From contig CAYGBW010000155.1 of NCBI GenBank assembly GCA_964348185.1, positions 1 through 9,300 of the forward strand: 9,300 nt of DNA. Direction: 5' to 3'. Positions 1-7,151 of the stretch are shown piece after piece (position 1 is the first letter of the stretch; the number at the start of each line of letters is the position of its first letter). The translations under genes and the position numbers were made by a program. The stretch is from CAYGBW01 sp964348185. GTDB lineage: Bacteria > Desulfobacterota > BSN033 > WVXP01. The notes beneath the pieces are model-generated. The model was not told where the DNA came from. It searched no databases and was given only the letters and a program-made list of their open reading frames with translations.

Positions 1-1194
1 ATGGCTTCGAGTTTGTGTTTGATCGGCTCTCAAGCCTACGGTCAGGGGGACATCACCATCGGAAGTCTTCTCCCCATGAGCGGCGACTTGGCCCCATACG
101 GCAAGTGCGTCCAACAGGGTGTCAACCTGGCGGTAACGCATATCAATGAGGCCGGAGGGCCATTAGACATGAATCTGAAGGTGGTGTTCAGGGATTCGCA
201 GACAGACCCAACTGCTTTGAGAGATGGGGCTGAAAAACTGGTCAACGTGGATAAAGTACCGGCCATTGTCGGCCCCATGATTCGGTCTGATGTCGCAACA
301 CCCGTGACATCCCCCAATCATGTTGTTATCATCTCTCCGTCAAACACACCGACATGGGTCACCACCCTGGATGATGACGACTTCACTTTCAGAACCACAG
401 CCTCGGACGCTATTCAGGGAAAGGTGTTGGGAGAGCTTGCCTGGGAGAGGGGCTATAAGAAAGCGGCCATCCTTTACATCAATGATCCATACGGCGGTGG
501 TCTCGCTGAATCCACCAAAGAGTGGTTCGAAAAGAAAGGCGGTAAGGTTCTCGGACAGGCAGCGTACGATCCGGGAAAGGTGTCTTACAAAATGCAGCTC
601 AAGGAACTGGCAAAAGGGGACCCCGATGTGTTGATCTTGATCGGTTATCCGGAAAGTGGAACCGTGATCATCAGACAGGCACTGTCTGAAGGATTATTCA
701 GTCAGTTTCTCTTTCCCGATGGCATGCAGTCTCAGCAGATTATCGATTCCGTTGGGGGGGACTATCTCGAGGGTATGTACGGAACTGGCCCGGGTGCCGC
801 AGAGACCCTCTCCTACAAGACGTATCTGGAGGAGTTCAATAGAGTCTATGGAGCCAACCCAGCCACGGCATACAGCGAGAACGCCTATGACGGTGCCGTG
901 GTGATTGCACTGGCCATTCAAGCCGCCGGGAAAGCTGCCTTTGAGGCAGACCCAGGTAAGGCCATCCGGGACAATCTGAGAGAGGTCGCGAACCCACCGG
1001 GAGAAAAGATCTCCGCTGGGGTGGAGGGATTCAAAAAGGCCTTCAAACTCCTGGCTGAAGGCAGACCCATCGACTACGAAGGGGCGGCCGGTTCCATCGA
1101 CTTTGACCAGCACGGTGACACGATTACCCCTATCCTGATCTGGAAGATCGAAAATAGAGAGATCGTTCCTGTCAGGTCAGTCATCCCGGATTAG
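1..1194 (+). CDS. Liv-type ABC transporter substrate-binding protein (probably 5'-partial)
   Basis: Periplasmic binding protein of the branched-chain amino acid/amide family (Peripla_BP_6, type I fold). It would capture the substrate outside the inner membrane and deliver it to the permeases encoded downstream. Seen: mature protein opening ITIGSLLPMSGDLAPYG (residues 18-34), the family's usual first strand and ligand loop; VPAIVGP (86-92); NDPYGGGLAE (161-170) at the second lobe; and AYDGAVVIALAIQAAG (295-310), typical of the C-terminal lobe. The first ~15 residues look like the tail of a signal peptide (possible cleavage after AYG, residues 12-14) without a charged N-region. The ATG is the first base of the window, so the true start is probably upstream. 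Cys6 is not in a convincing lipobox. The ligand cannot be read from sequence; the amidase downstream suggests an amide or amide-like compound. The stop is followed by a hairpin before the ATPase genes. Confidence 0.93.
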   Translation: MASSLCLIGSQAYGQGDITIGSLLPMSGDLAPYGKCVQQGVNLAVTHINEAGGPLDMNLKVVFRDSQTDPTALRDGAEKLVNVDKVPAIVGPMIRSDVATPVTSPNHVVIISPSNTPTWVTTLDDDDFTFRTTASDAIQGKVLGELAWERGYKKAAILYINDPYGGGLAESTKEWFEKKGGKVLGQAAYDPGKVSYKMQLKELAKGDPDVLILIGYPESGTVIIRQALSEGLFSQFLFPDGMQSQQIIDSVGGDYLEGMYGTGPGAAETLSYKTYLEEFNRVYGANPATAYSENAYDGAVVIALAIQAAGKAAFEADPGKAIRDNLREVANPPGEKISAGVEGFKKAFKLLAEGRPIDYEGAAGSIDFDQHGDTITPILIWKIENREIVPVRSVIPD

Positions 1195-1207
1195 GAATCA
1201 CGTAAGA

Positions 1208-1251
1208 AACCTGGAAGGGCGCAGGGGTACGGGTGGATGCCCTTCCAGGTT
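1208..1251 (+). promoter_or_regulatory. Intercistronic hairpin between binding protein and ATPase genes
   Basis: A perfect 13-bp inverted repeat, AACCTGGAAGGGC at 1208-1220 and GCCCTTCCAGGTT at 1239-1251, encloses an 18-nt loop. No T-run follows (next bases are CTCGCCTGAC), so it is not a canonical intrinsic terminator. Stable stem-loops after the binding-protein gene of ABC operons can protect the upstream mRNA from 3' exonucleases or cause partial termination, giving more binding protein than membrane components. That role is inferred here; the stem is seen directly. Confidence 0.75.
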
Positions 1252-1284
1252 CTCGCCTGACTTGAAAACTCATAACCCATAGCC

Positions 1285-2061
1285 ATGCTAAGAGTCGAAA
1301 ATCTGAGCAAACGTTTCGGCGGGGTGGAAGCGATTCAAAACTGCTCCCTCCAGGTGATGGAGGGAACGATCACGGGTCTTATCGGACCCAACGGCGCGGG
1401 GAAGACGACCCTTTTCAACGTGGTCACGGGATTCTACAAGCCAAACTTCGGGCGTGTCTTTTTCAAAGAGGAAGATATCACCGGTTTACAACCGTTCCAG
1501 GTTTTTCGGAGAGGCCTCTTTCGAACCTTCCAGATCACCCGGGAATACAAGGAAATGACCGTGCTCGAGAACCTTCTGGTGATACCCAGGGGCCAGGTGG
1601 GAGAGAAACTCTGGAATGCCTGGTTCATGAGCAAGACGGTCAAAGCCCAGGAAAAAGACAACGTCCAGAAGGCGCTGGGAATTCTAGAATTCCTGGAGAT
1701 GGAGTCCAAAAGAGACATGCCGGCCAAGTATCTGCCCGGGGGTGAGAAGAAGCTGTTAGAGCTCGGACGGATGATGATGGTGGATCTGGACATGGTTTTG
1801 CTGGATGAACCCGGATCCGGGGTCCCGCCTTTCCTTCAGAACAAGGTGATGGACTATATCAAGAAGCTCTCTCAGGAGAAAGGGCTCACATTATTCGTGG
1901 TTGAACACGACATGAACGTGATCATGAATCTCTGCGACCCGATTATTGTCATGACGGACGGGACAACGCTGACCGAAGGCTCTCCCCACGAAATCCGTTC
2001 TGACAAAAGAGTCGTTCAGGCCTACCTGGGAGAATCCGACACACCGGACTTCGCGCAATGA
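1285..2061 (+). CDS. livG: LivG-like ABC transporter ATP-binding protein
   Basis: One of two cytoplasmic ATPase subunits that power the Liv-type importer. Seen: Walker A GPNGAGKTT (34-42), Q-loop glutamine in FRTFQ (79-83), Walker B MVLLDEP (170-176), and switch histidine in VVEHDMNVIM (205-214), all as in LivG. The ~30-residue helical insert around 103-130 after the Q-loop is also typical of LivG. At 258 aa the length is normal. The ABC signature is altered: LPGGE at 150-154 where LSGGQ is usual, followed by KKLLELGR; the D-loop region reads GSGVPP (177-182) instead of the common AAGLNP. No clear Shine-Dalgarno precedes the ATG at 1285. The start is supported by LRVENLSKRFGG matching the family N-terminus. 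Its stop overlaps the next gene's start in ATGA. Family assignment is firm; the symbol denotes orthology class, not leucine specificity. Confidence 0.95.
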   Translation: MLRVENLSKRFGGVEAIQNCSLQVMEGTITGLIGPNGAGKTTLFNVVTGFYKPNFGRVFFKEEDITGLQPFQVFRRGLFRTFQITREYKEMTVLENLLVIPRGQVGEKLWNAWFMSKTVKAQEKDNVQKALGILEFLEMESKRDMPAKYLPGGEKKLLELGRMMMVDLDMVLLDEPGSGVPPFLQNKVMDYIKKLSQEKGLTLFVVEHDMNVIMNLCDPIIVMTDGTTLTEGSPHEIRSDKRVVQAYLGESDTPDFAQ

Positions 2062-2780
2062 GTCTTCTCGCGGTAAAGACGATCACCGTGGGTTATGGCG
2101 TGCAGGACGTCCTGTTCGACGTGTCTGCGGAGGTCGATGAGGGAGAGGTGGTTGCCATCATAGGCCCAAACGGTGCAGGGAAGACGACCCTGCTTCGCGC
2201 TGTCGTCGGGATGATCAAGCCAAAAACCGGGGACATCACCTTCAAGGATCGCTCCATCGTGGGGATGGAGCCGGAGCACGTTGTTCGCATGGGATTGGGC
2301 TGGGTGCCTCAGGAGGAGAATATCTTCCCCTCCATGACGGTCGCCGAAAACCTCGAAATGGGTGGTTACATCCTGAAAGGGGGTTTCAGAGAGCGATTTG
2401 ATGAGGTCTCAGCCATCTTTCCTGCACTGGGCGAGAGGATGAAGCAGATGGCCGGAAGTCTGTCTGGTGGCCAGCGGCAGATGTTGGCCGTTGCCAGGGG
2501 TCTGATGCTTCGCCCAGACCTCTTGCTCCTCGATGAGCCCACGGCTGGGCTTGCCCCCAATTTGGTCCGGATGATGTTTGGGAGGATCAAGGAGGTCACC
2601 GACCGACTCAAGAGGGCGGTCCTTTTGGTGACACAAACCATTGACGCGCTCAGGCTGTCCCAGCGAGGATATCTCCTGTCAGCAGGGGAGATCAGGTATG
2701 CAGACTCCACGGATCGGCTTCTCGGCAATCAGGAGGTGAGGGATCTCTATTTCGGGGGATCGCCTCCTTCACCCCGATAG
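2058..2780 (+). CDS. livF: LivF-like ABC transporter ATP-binding protein
   Basis: Second ATPase subunit of the importer, expected to pair with the LivG-like protein beneath the LivH/LivM permeases. Seen: Walker A GPNGAGKTT (36-44), Q-loop Q85 in WVPQEENIFPSMTV, a canonical LSGGQRQMLAVARGL signature (135-149), Walker B LLLLDEPTAGLAP (155-167). The switch position is glutamine (Q193 in VTQTIDAL). From memory, LivF proteins normally have Q-N there rather than histidine, so Q193 is a family trait, but the preceding Glu of the usual VEQ is Thr here. The 240-aa length is normal. The start overlaps the LivG stop by four bases (ATGA) with no good Shine-Dalgarno, which suggests translational coupling. 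Confidence 0.96.
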   Translation: MSLLAVKTITVGYGVQDVLFDVSAEVDEGEVVAIIGPNGAGKTTLLRAVVGMIKPKTGDITFKDRSIVGMEPEHVVRMGLGWVPQEENIFPSMTVAENLEMGGYILKGGFRERFDEVSAIFPALGERMKQMAGSLSGGQRQMLAVARGLMLRPDLLLLDEPTAGLAPNLVRMMFGRIKEVTDRLKRAVLLVTQTIDALRLSQRGYLLSAGEIRYADSTDRLLGNQEVRDLYFGGSPPSPR

Positions 2781-2793
2781 GGTCCAGGACAAG

Positions 2794-3726
2794 ATGGCGG
2801 ATCTATTCGTAAGCGGAATCATATATGGCAGTATCATTGCCCTGGGGGCCATTGGACTCACCCTGATTTCTTCGATCCTCAATTTCTTTAATTTTGCATA
2901 CGGAGATCTCTTCAGTCTCGGGGCTTTCGTCACCCTTTTGTTTCTCGGCCTTCTTGGGGATTGGCAACCTTTCCCCGGTCTTTCGTTCGGATGGGGGCTG
3001 GTCTTTGGCACCCTACTCTCGGTTCTCATCATGTTGGGAGTCATCCTCCTGATCGATCGATTCTATTTCAAACCGTTGAGAAATGTCGGTGTGACACCGC
3101 TTTTCATGTCCCTCGCCTCCCTTGGCCTCGCGTTTATTCTCAGGGCCGTGATCAACATTGTCTGGGGGCCCGAGGTTCGGTATTACAGCACGGCCATTCA
3201 GATCAGCAAGAAGCTGCCCCTTGGGGTCCGGGCCAAGCCGGATGAACTCTTTATTGTCATTTGTGCCTTGGTCCTCGTGGCTCTGGTCTACCTGTTTTTG
3301 AAACGAACCCGAATGGGTAAGGCCATGCGGGCCATGTCGGACAATCCGGTGTTGGCCAAGGCCTCGGGTGTGGAGACGAATCGGGTCATCATGTGGACCT
3401 GGATCATCGCCGGAGCCTTGATCACGGTGGCCGGGACCCTCTACGGAATTCAGGTTCAGCTTCGCCCCATTATGGGCTGGCACTTTCTCATCCCCCTTTT
3501 TGTTGCGGTTATCATGGGAGGGGTGGGAAGCTTCTGGGGTGCCATGATTGGTGGGATGGTGATTGGTATCTCCGAGGAGATGATAACCGGACTATTCCAA
3601 AATGCATTCAATTCGATGGGAATCGAGGCGGATATGTCCGTATACAAGCCCGCCGTGGCATTTGTGCTGGTGGTAGCCATTCTGCTTCTCAGACCCCACG
3701 GGATATTTGGCAAAAGGGAACGTTGA
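2794..3726 (+). CDS. livH: LivH-like ABC transporter permease
   Basis: Inner-membrane permease that pairs with the LivM-like protein to form the translocation pore. Seen: repeated hydrophobic segments (roughly 7-29, 38-54, 66-88, 103-123, 150-169, 200-220, 231-260, 286-300), and a cytoplasmic coupling loop resembling the EAA motif of this family (KAMRAMSDNPVLAKASGVE, about 176-194). GGVGSFWGAMIGG (242-254) and the ending RPHGIFGKRE are LivH hallmarks. At 310 aa the length is slightly above the ~290-308 usual for the family. AGGA at 2786-2789 lies 4 nt before the ATG. It starts 13 nt after LivF stops and ends 3 nt before LivM starts, so it is part of one operon. Confidence 0.95.
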   Translation: MADLFVSGIIYGSIIALGAIGLTLISSILNFFNFAYGDLFSLGAFVTLLFLGLLGDWQPFPGLSFGWGLVFGTLLSVLIMLGVILLIDRFYFKPLRNVGVTPLFMSLASLGLAFILRAVINIVWGPEVRYYSTAIQISKKLPLGVRAKPDELFIVICALVLVALVYLFLKRTRMGKAMRAMSDNPVLAKASGVETNRVIMWTWIIAGALITVAGTLYGIQVQLRPIMGWHFLIPLFVAVIMGGVGSFWGAMIGGMVIGISEEMITGLFQNAFNSMGIEADMSVYKPAVAFVLVVAILLLRPHGIFGKRER

Positions 3727-3729
3727 GCC

Positions 3730-4662
3730 ATGATTAGCTATTTTGTATCGTTCTTGATCATGGGCAGCATATACGCCATGGCAGCCCTGGCCCTGAACCT
3801 TCAGTGGGGGTTTACCGGCCTGATGAATTTCGGTATTGGGGCCTTTTATATGCTAGGCGCTTACACATCAGCTATCCTGACGTGCCCCCCCACAACCGAA
3901 CACCTGGGTGGTTTTGGACTGCCATTTGTGGTGGGTCTCATCGGAGCTGCACTGGTATCCGGTCTGGTTGCCTTCCTCATCGGATTTCCCGCACTCAGAC
4001 TCCGAGGCGGAACGTTTGCCATTGCCCTTCTGGCGATCCATGAAACCCTGTTACTGGTGGTCAGGAATGAATCCTGGCTGACCAACGGAGTTTGGGGCAT
4101 CCGGGGCATACCGAGACCCTTTTTCGAAATGGTCGATCCGAGGCACTACGGTTATTTCTACTTGATGATTGCGGCCGGATTGCTCGTGCTGATCTATCTG
4201 GCCATAGGAAAGGTCGTCCAATCTCCATGGGGTCGGGTCCTCAGGGGGATCAGTGAAGATGAAGACCTGACCTCCATGTCGGGTAAGCCTTGTTGGAGCT
4301 ACAAGATGCAATCCTTCGTTTTCGGCTCCATGGTCATGGGCATCGCGGGTGCGACCTACGTTCATTACACGGGTTTTGTCAGCCCCCAGGTTTTCAACCC
4401 CCTCATGTCCACGTTTATCGTCTGGTTAATGGTCATGGTGGGCGGAACGGGTAACAACAGAGGGGTCATTGTCGGTGCCTTTCTGGTCTGGGCAATCTGG
4501 GTGGGCAGCGATTTCTTAACGGATTTTGTCCCCGCGGCGATAGCGACCCGAATCGGATTCATTCGGATGCTGTTCGTTGGGATCATTCTGGGTGTGACCA
4601 TCCTCACCAGACCCCAGGGCATCCTGAGTCGAAAAAGACCGGCCGTCGACTGGTACAGATAG
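3730..4662 (+). CDS. livM: LivM-like ABC transporter permease
   Basis: Second inner-membrane permease of the importer. Seen: hydrophobic spans through most of the chain; FTGLMNFGIGAFYMLGAYTSA (28-48), the family's N-terminal signature; FPALRLRGGTFAIALLAI (86-103); the EAA-like coupling loop SPWGRVLRGISEDEDLTSMSG (165-185); and HYTGFVSPQVFNPLMS (212-227). The usual GGxGS turn reads GGTGNN (238-243). The end RPQGIL (294-299) is typical. At 310 aa it lacks the long N-terminal extension of E. coli LivM (from memory, ~425 aa), as do many other LivM proteins. It begins 3 nt after LivH, with only a weak AAGGGA-like site inside the end of livH, so coupled translation is likely. Confidence 0.95.
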   Translation: MISYFVSFLIMGSIYAMAALALNLQWGFTGLMNFGIGAFYMLGAYTSAILTCPPTTEHLGGFGLPFVVGLIGAALVSGLVAFLIGFPALRLRGGTFAIALLAIHETLLLVVRNESWLTNGVWGIRGIPRPFFEMVDPRHYGYFYLMIAAGLLVLIYLAIGKVVQSPWGRVLRGISEDEDLTSMSGKPCWSYKMQSFVFGSMVMGIAGATYVHYTGFVSPQVFNPLMSTFIVWLMVMVGGTGNNRGVIVGAFLVWAIWVGSDFLTDFVPAAIATRIGFIRMLFVGIILGVTILTRPQGILSRKRPAVDWYR

Positions 4663-4689
4663 ACGATTCAGAGAATTCCCGTTTCACTC

Positions 4690-4695
4690 AGGAGG
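4690..4695 (+). promoter_or_regulatory. Strong Shine-Dalgarno for the amidase gene
   Basis: A full AGGAGG lies 7 nt before the ATG at 4703. It is much stronger than the sites in front of the transporter genes, which supports this start and suggests the hydrolase is translated independently of the transporter cistrons. Confidence 0.85.
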
Positions 4696-4702
4696 AAGAT
4701 CG

Positions 4703-5611
4703 ATGAAGGCAATCAAAAGGACCGAGGTCATCTATCAATTCAGCCCTCACAATCACCCTGTTGCCTCGGTCGAACCCGGTGAGACGATCCGGGTGGAGAC
4801 CGATGATTGCTTCGGAAGCCAGATCCGAAGTGAGGAAGATCTCATCACGTCGGTCGATTTCTCCAAGGTAAACCCCGCCACAGGCCCCATAGAGATCAGA
4901 GGTGCCAAGCCAGGGGACATCCTGGCCGTTGAAGTCCTGGATATCCAAGTGGGAACAGAGGGGTTCATGGTCGCAATTCCTGAGGAGGGAGGCTTTGGAC
5001 ATCTCATCAAGGAGCCCGTTACAAAAGGGGTTCCCGTCTCAGAGGGCAGATTCTGGTTCACCCCCTCCCTCTCCTTCCCGATCAGCCCTATGATCGGTGT
5101 CATCGGGGTTTCTCCCTCTGATCGGGTCGTGCCCTGCGGTGAGATCGGGGACCACGGCGGAAACATGGACGCCAAGGTCATCAGCCAGGGGGCGAGAATC
5201 TATTTCCTGGTGCGAAAGGAGGGGGCGATGTTGGCCCTGGGAGACGTTCACGCGGGCATGGGAGATGGCGAGGCGGTGATCTGTGGGGTAGAGATCACGG
5301 CCGAGGTAAAGGTGAAACTCGATCTGATCGAATCCCCGAAAATCCAGCCTCAAAGGCCTATCGTGGAACTGGGCGATAGATTCATGACAATCGGTCACGC
5401 TCCGTCCCTGGATGAGGCGGCTTCAACCGCCCTCCGTGACATGTTGGAGCTCATCCATCAGAAGACGAATATGCCCTTCTCTGAGATCGCGATGCTGATC
5501 AGCGCAGTGGGCGATCTTAAGGTCTGCCAGATCGTCGATCCCCAGAAGACAGCCCGGGTTGAGATGCCCAAGTCCATTCTGAAATTCCCCCATCAACCGA
5601 TCTTGCCATGA
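4703..5611 (+). CDS. Acetamidase/formamidase family hydrolase (FmdA/AmdA)
   Basis: Cytoplasmic amidohydrolase of the FmdA_AmdA family, whose characterised members hydrolyse formamide or acetamide to ammonia and the acid. Seen: VETDDCFGSQI (31-41), NPATGPIEIRGAKPGDILAV (57-76), which is the most conserved family block, GDHGGNMDAK (149-158), and GDVHAGMGDGEA (180-191), the acidic/His block expected at the metal-dependent active site. Also seen are a C-terminal AVGDLKVCQIVDP (268-280) and a final MPKSI. The 302-aa length fits the bacterial ~300-aa group rather than the longer ~400-aa formamidases. It lies 40 nt downstream of livM on the same strand, so it is probably cotranscribed; transporter plus amidase implies uptake followed by hydrolysis. 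Substrate is not determinable: formamide, acetamide or another small amide are all possible. Confidence 0.93.
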   Translation: MKAIKRTEVIYQFSPHNHPVASVEPGETIRVETDDCFGSQIRSEEDLITSVDFSKVNPATGPIEIRGAKPGDILAVEVLDIQVGTEGFMVAIPEEGGFGHLIKEPVTKGVPVSEGRFWFTPSLSFPISPMIGVIGVSPSDRVVPCGEIGDHGGNMDAKVISQGARIYFLVRKEGAMLALGDVHAGMGDGEAVICGVEITAEVKVKLDLIESPKIQPQRPIVELGDRFMTIGHAPSLDEAASTALRDMLELIHQKTNMPFSEIAMLISAVGDLKVCQIVDPQKTARVEMPKSILKFPHQPILP

Positions 5612-5737
5612 AGGGCATCAAGGCGCTCTGTGGGTCAAAAATCACCATAGGATCTTTCTTCTTCTCTTTGGATTACGTATTTTTTAATAATCGCTTCTCC
5701 GAACGGTGAGCACTTCACCTCGAGGGAAAGGGGGGTC
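5612..5737 (+). promoter_or_regulatory. Intergenic leader upstream of aspartate kinase, possible promoter
   Basis: This is the longest gap between genes inside the co-directional run, and it contains an AT-rich island unlike its surroundings (5673-5692, a T-run and AATAAT). AATAAT at 5686-5691 matches five of six bases of a -10 box, but no good -35 box lies 16-18 nt upstream. A small hairpin (GGTGA 5705-5709, TCACC 5715-5719) precedes a purine-rich ribosome site (5723-5735, G-rich) before the ATG at 5738. I see no terminator, T-box or lysine-riboswitch architecture; the leader is too short for the last. A separate transcription start for the next three genes is plausible but unproven. Confidence 0.3.
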
Positions 5738-7105
5738 ATGAAAGTCATCAAACTGGGCGGTGGAAGTCTGTTCGGGAGGGATCAAATCCGGGAGATCCTC
5801 GATATTATCATTCAGAGGGGAAGGGGAAATGTGGTTGTGCTCTCGGGCCTGGGGGGAGTGACAGACCGTCTATCAGGGGGAATCGAGGGGGCCTTGCTTG
5901 GGGAGGAGAATATCGCCGAAGTGATTGCGGAGCTGCGAAGCATACACCTCCCCCTGGTCGACTTTCTCATCCCCGAGCCAGCCCTGCGGGGGGAGACAGC
6001 TCGAGCCCTAGAGGATCTCTTTTGCCGCCTCGAGCGACTCTATTTCGGTCTAACCTTCACCGGAGAGATCACTCCCCGTCTCAAGGACATGATACTAACC
6101 TTTGGGGAGCGACTCTCAGTCACCCTTTTTACAGGCGCTCTGAAAGGTAAGGGCATCGACGCCCTGGGATGCATGGCCGATGAGATCGGCGTCATCTCTG
6201 ATGGCCAGTATGGAAACGCAGCGGCGCTCCTCGGTCCCACCCGCACGAGCCTCAGAAAAAAACTGCTCCCCCTGGTCAAGGGGGACCGGATCACTCTGGT
6301 GACCGGATATTTTGGAGTGAGCCTCCGCGGACGGGTGACGACCTTTGGCCGTGGGGGCAGCGATTACAGCGCCGCTGCGGTCGCTGCTGCAACGGGCGCC
6401 GAATGTCTCGAGGTCTGGAAGAACGTGGACGGCTTCATGAGCGCCGATCCTGCATTCGTTCCTGAGGTGCACATGATTCCGGCCATTTCCTATGAGGAGG
6501 CTGCGGAGCTCTCCTATTTCGGGGCCAAGATCCTTCATCCGAACACCGTGGAACCCCTCAAAAAATCCGGGATTCCCCTGGTGATCAAGAATACCTTTCA
6601 CCCCGAACGGGAAGGGACCCTCATCACGAGAAAGACGAAACCGACTGCGAACGTTGTCAAGAGCATCGCCCACAACGCCGATGTGGGCGTCCTGAAGATC
6701 CACGCCTTCGGATTGGGGGCCCAGCCGGGGATTCTGGGAAACATTGCCACCCATCTGAGTGAGAGAGGCATCAATATCAAATCGGTCGTTACCTCTCAGA
6801 CCTGCATCAGCCTACTCCTGAGCCGGGCCGATATGGAACAGGGGTACCAGGAAGTACAAAAGATCAGGCCCAGGCCCTACAGACGTCTGGAGAAAATCGA
6901 AGACATGGCCTTGATCGGGATCGTGGGCAAAGGGCTGGCTGAAAAAAGGGGGATCGCCGCCCGTGTCTTCACAGCGGTTGCCCAATCCGGGGTGAATATC
7001 GAAATGATCTCCATGGGCCCCTCCAAGGTTGCCTATTACTTCATGGTGAAAGAGCAAAATCTCAAGTCCACGCTGAGAGCGGTCCACGATTCGTTCTTTG
7101 GCTGA
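5738..7105 (+). CDS. Aspartate kinase with two C-terminal ACT domains
   Basis: Phosphorylates L-aspartate to 4-phospho-L-aspartate, the first step towards lysine/diaminopimelate, threonine and methionine; cytoplasmic. Seen: N-terminal KLGGGS (5-10, usual KFGGTS), FGERLS (122-127), TTFGRGGSDYSAAAVA (201-216) of the nucleotide site, VWKNVDGFMSADP (226-238), and SYEEAAELSYFGAKILHP (251-268). Two ACT domains follow: one around 318-380 (GAQPGILGNIATHLSERGINI) and one around 389-455 (GLAEKRGIAARVFTAVAQSGVNIEM, 399-423). At 455 aa it is nearer the E. coli LysC/archaeal class than the ~405-aa alpha/beta class usual in many bacteria. ACT domains predict feedback control by an end-product amino acid; which one cannot be read. 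Position next to an amidase, an exporter and AroM, rather than among lysine or threonine genes, is unusual. It may be an accessory isozyme. Confidence 0.95.
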   Translation: MKVIKLGGGSLFGRDQIREILDIIIQRGRGNVVVLSGLGGVTDRLSGGIEGALLGEENIAEVIAELRSIHLPLVDFLIPEPALRGETARALEDLFCRLERLYFGLTFTGEITPRLKDMILTFGERLSVTLFTGALKGKGIDALGCMADEIGVISDGQYGNAAALLGPTRTSLRKKLLPLVKGDRITLVTGYFGVSLRGRVTTFGRGGSDYSAAAVAAATGAECLEVWKNVDGFMSADPAFVPEVHMIPAISYEEAAELSYFGAKILHPNTVEPLKKSGIPLVIKNTFHPEREGTLITRKTKPTANVVKSIAHNADVGVLKIHAFGLGAQPGILGNIATHLSERGINIKSVVTSQTCISLLLSRADMEQGYQEVQKIRPRPYRRLEKIEDMALIGIVGKGLAEKRGIAARVFTAVAQSGVNIEMISMGPSKVAYYFMVKEQNLKSTLRAVHDSFFG

Positions 7106-7138
7106 CCGGCCGATTCTCGCAAACCGATCCAAGGAGTC

Positions 7139-7145
7139 AGGAGGG
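7139..7145 (+). promoter_or_regulatory. Shine-Dalgarno that fixes the GTG start of the exporter gene
   Basis: AGGAGGG ends 6 nt before GTG at 7152. The alternative in-frame TTG at 7098, which would overlap the aspartate kinase end, has no such site and would add 18 polar residues not typical of the family. Confidence 0.85.
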
Positions 7146-7151
7146 AAAGGA

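Noticed and set aside
754..760. Run of seven G in the binding-protein gene as a possible frameshift or slippage site
   Set aside because: The frame continues with family-typical sequence on both sides, so there is no sign of a shift.
694..1113. Long antisense open frame opposite the binding-protein gene (and similar antisense frames elsewhere)
   Set aside because: These arise from GC-biased codon use of the real genes, have no start signals or recognisable motifs, and overlap well-supported genes completely.
1208..1251. Intrinsic (Rho-independent) terminator
   Set aside because: The stem is excellent but is followed by CTCGCCTGAC with no T-run, and the same operon continues; it was recorded as a regulatory or stabilising hairpin instead.
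3885..3891. Run of seven C in the LivM-like gene as a possible frameshift
   Set aside because: Conserved LivM motifs occur in the same frame before and after the run; the gene is intact.
5612..5737. Lysine riboswitch or T-box upstream of aspartate kinase
   Set aside because: The gap is shorter than a lysine riboswitch, and I see neither the multi-stem layout nor a T-box sequence followed by a terminator.
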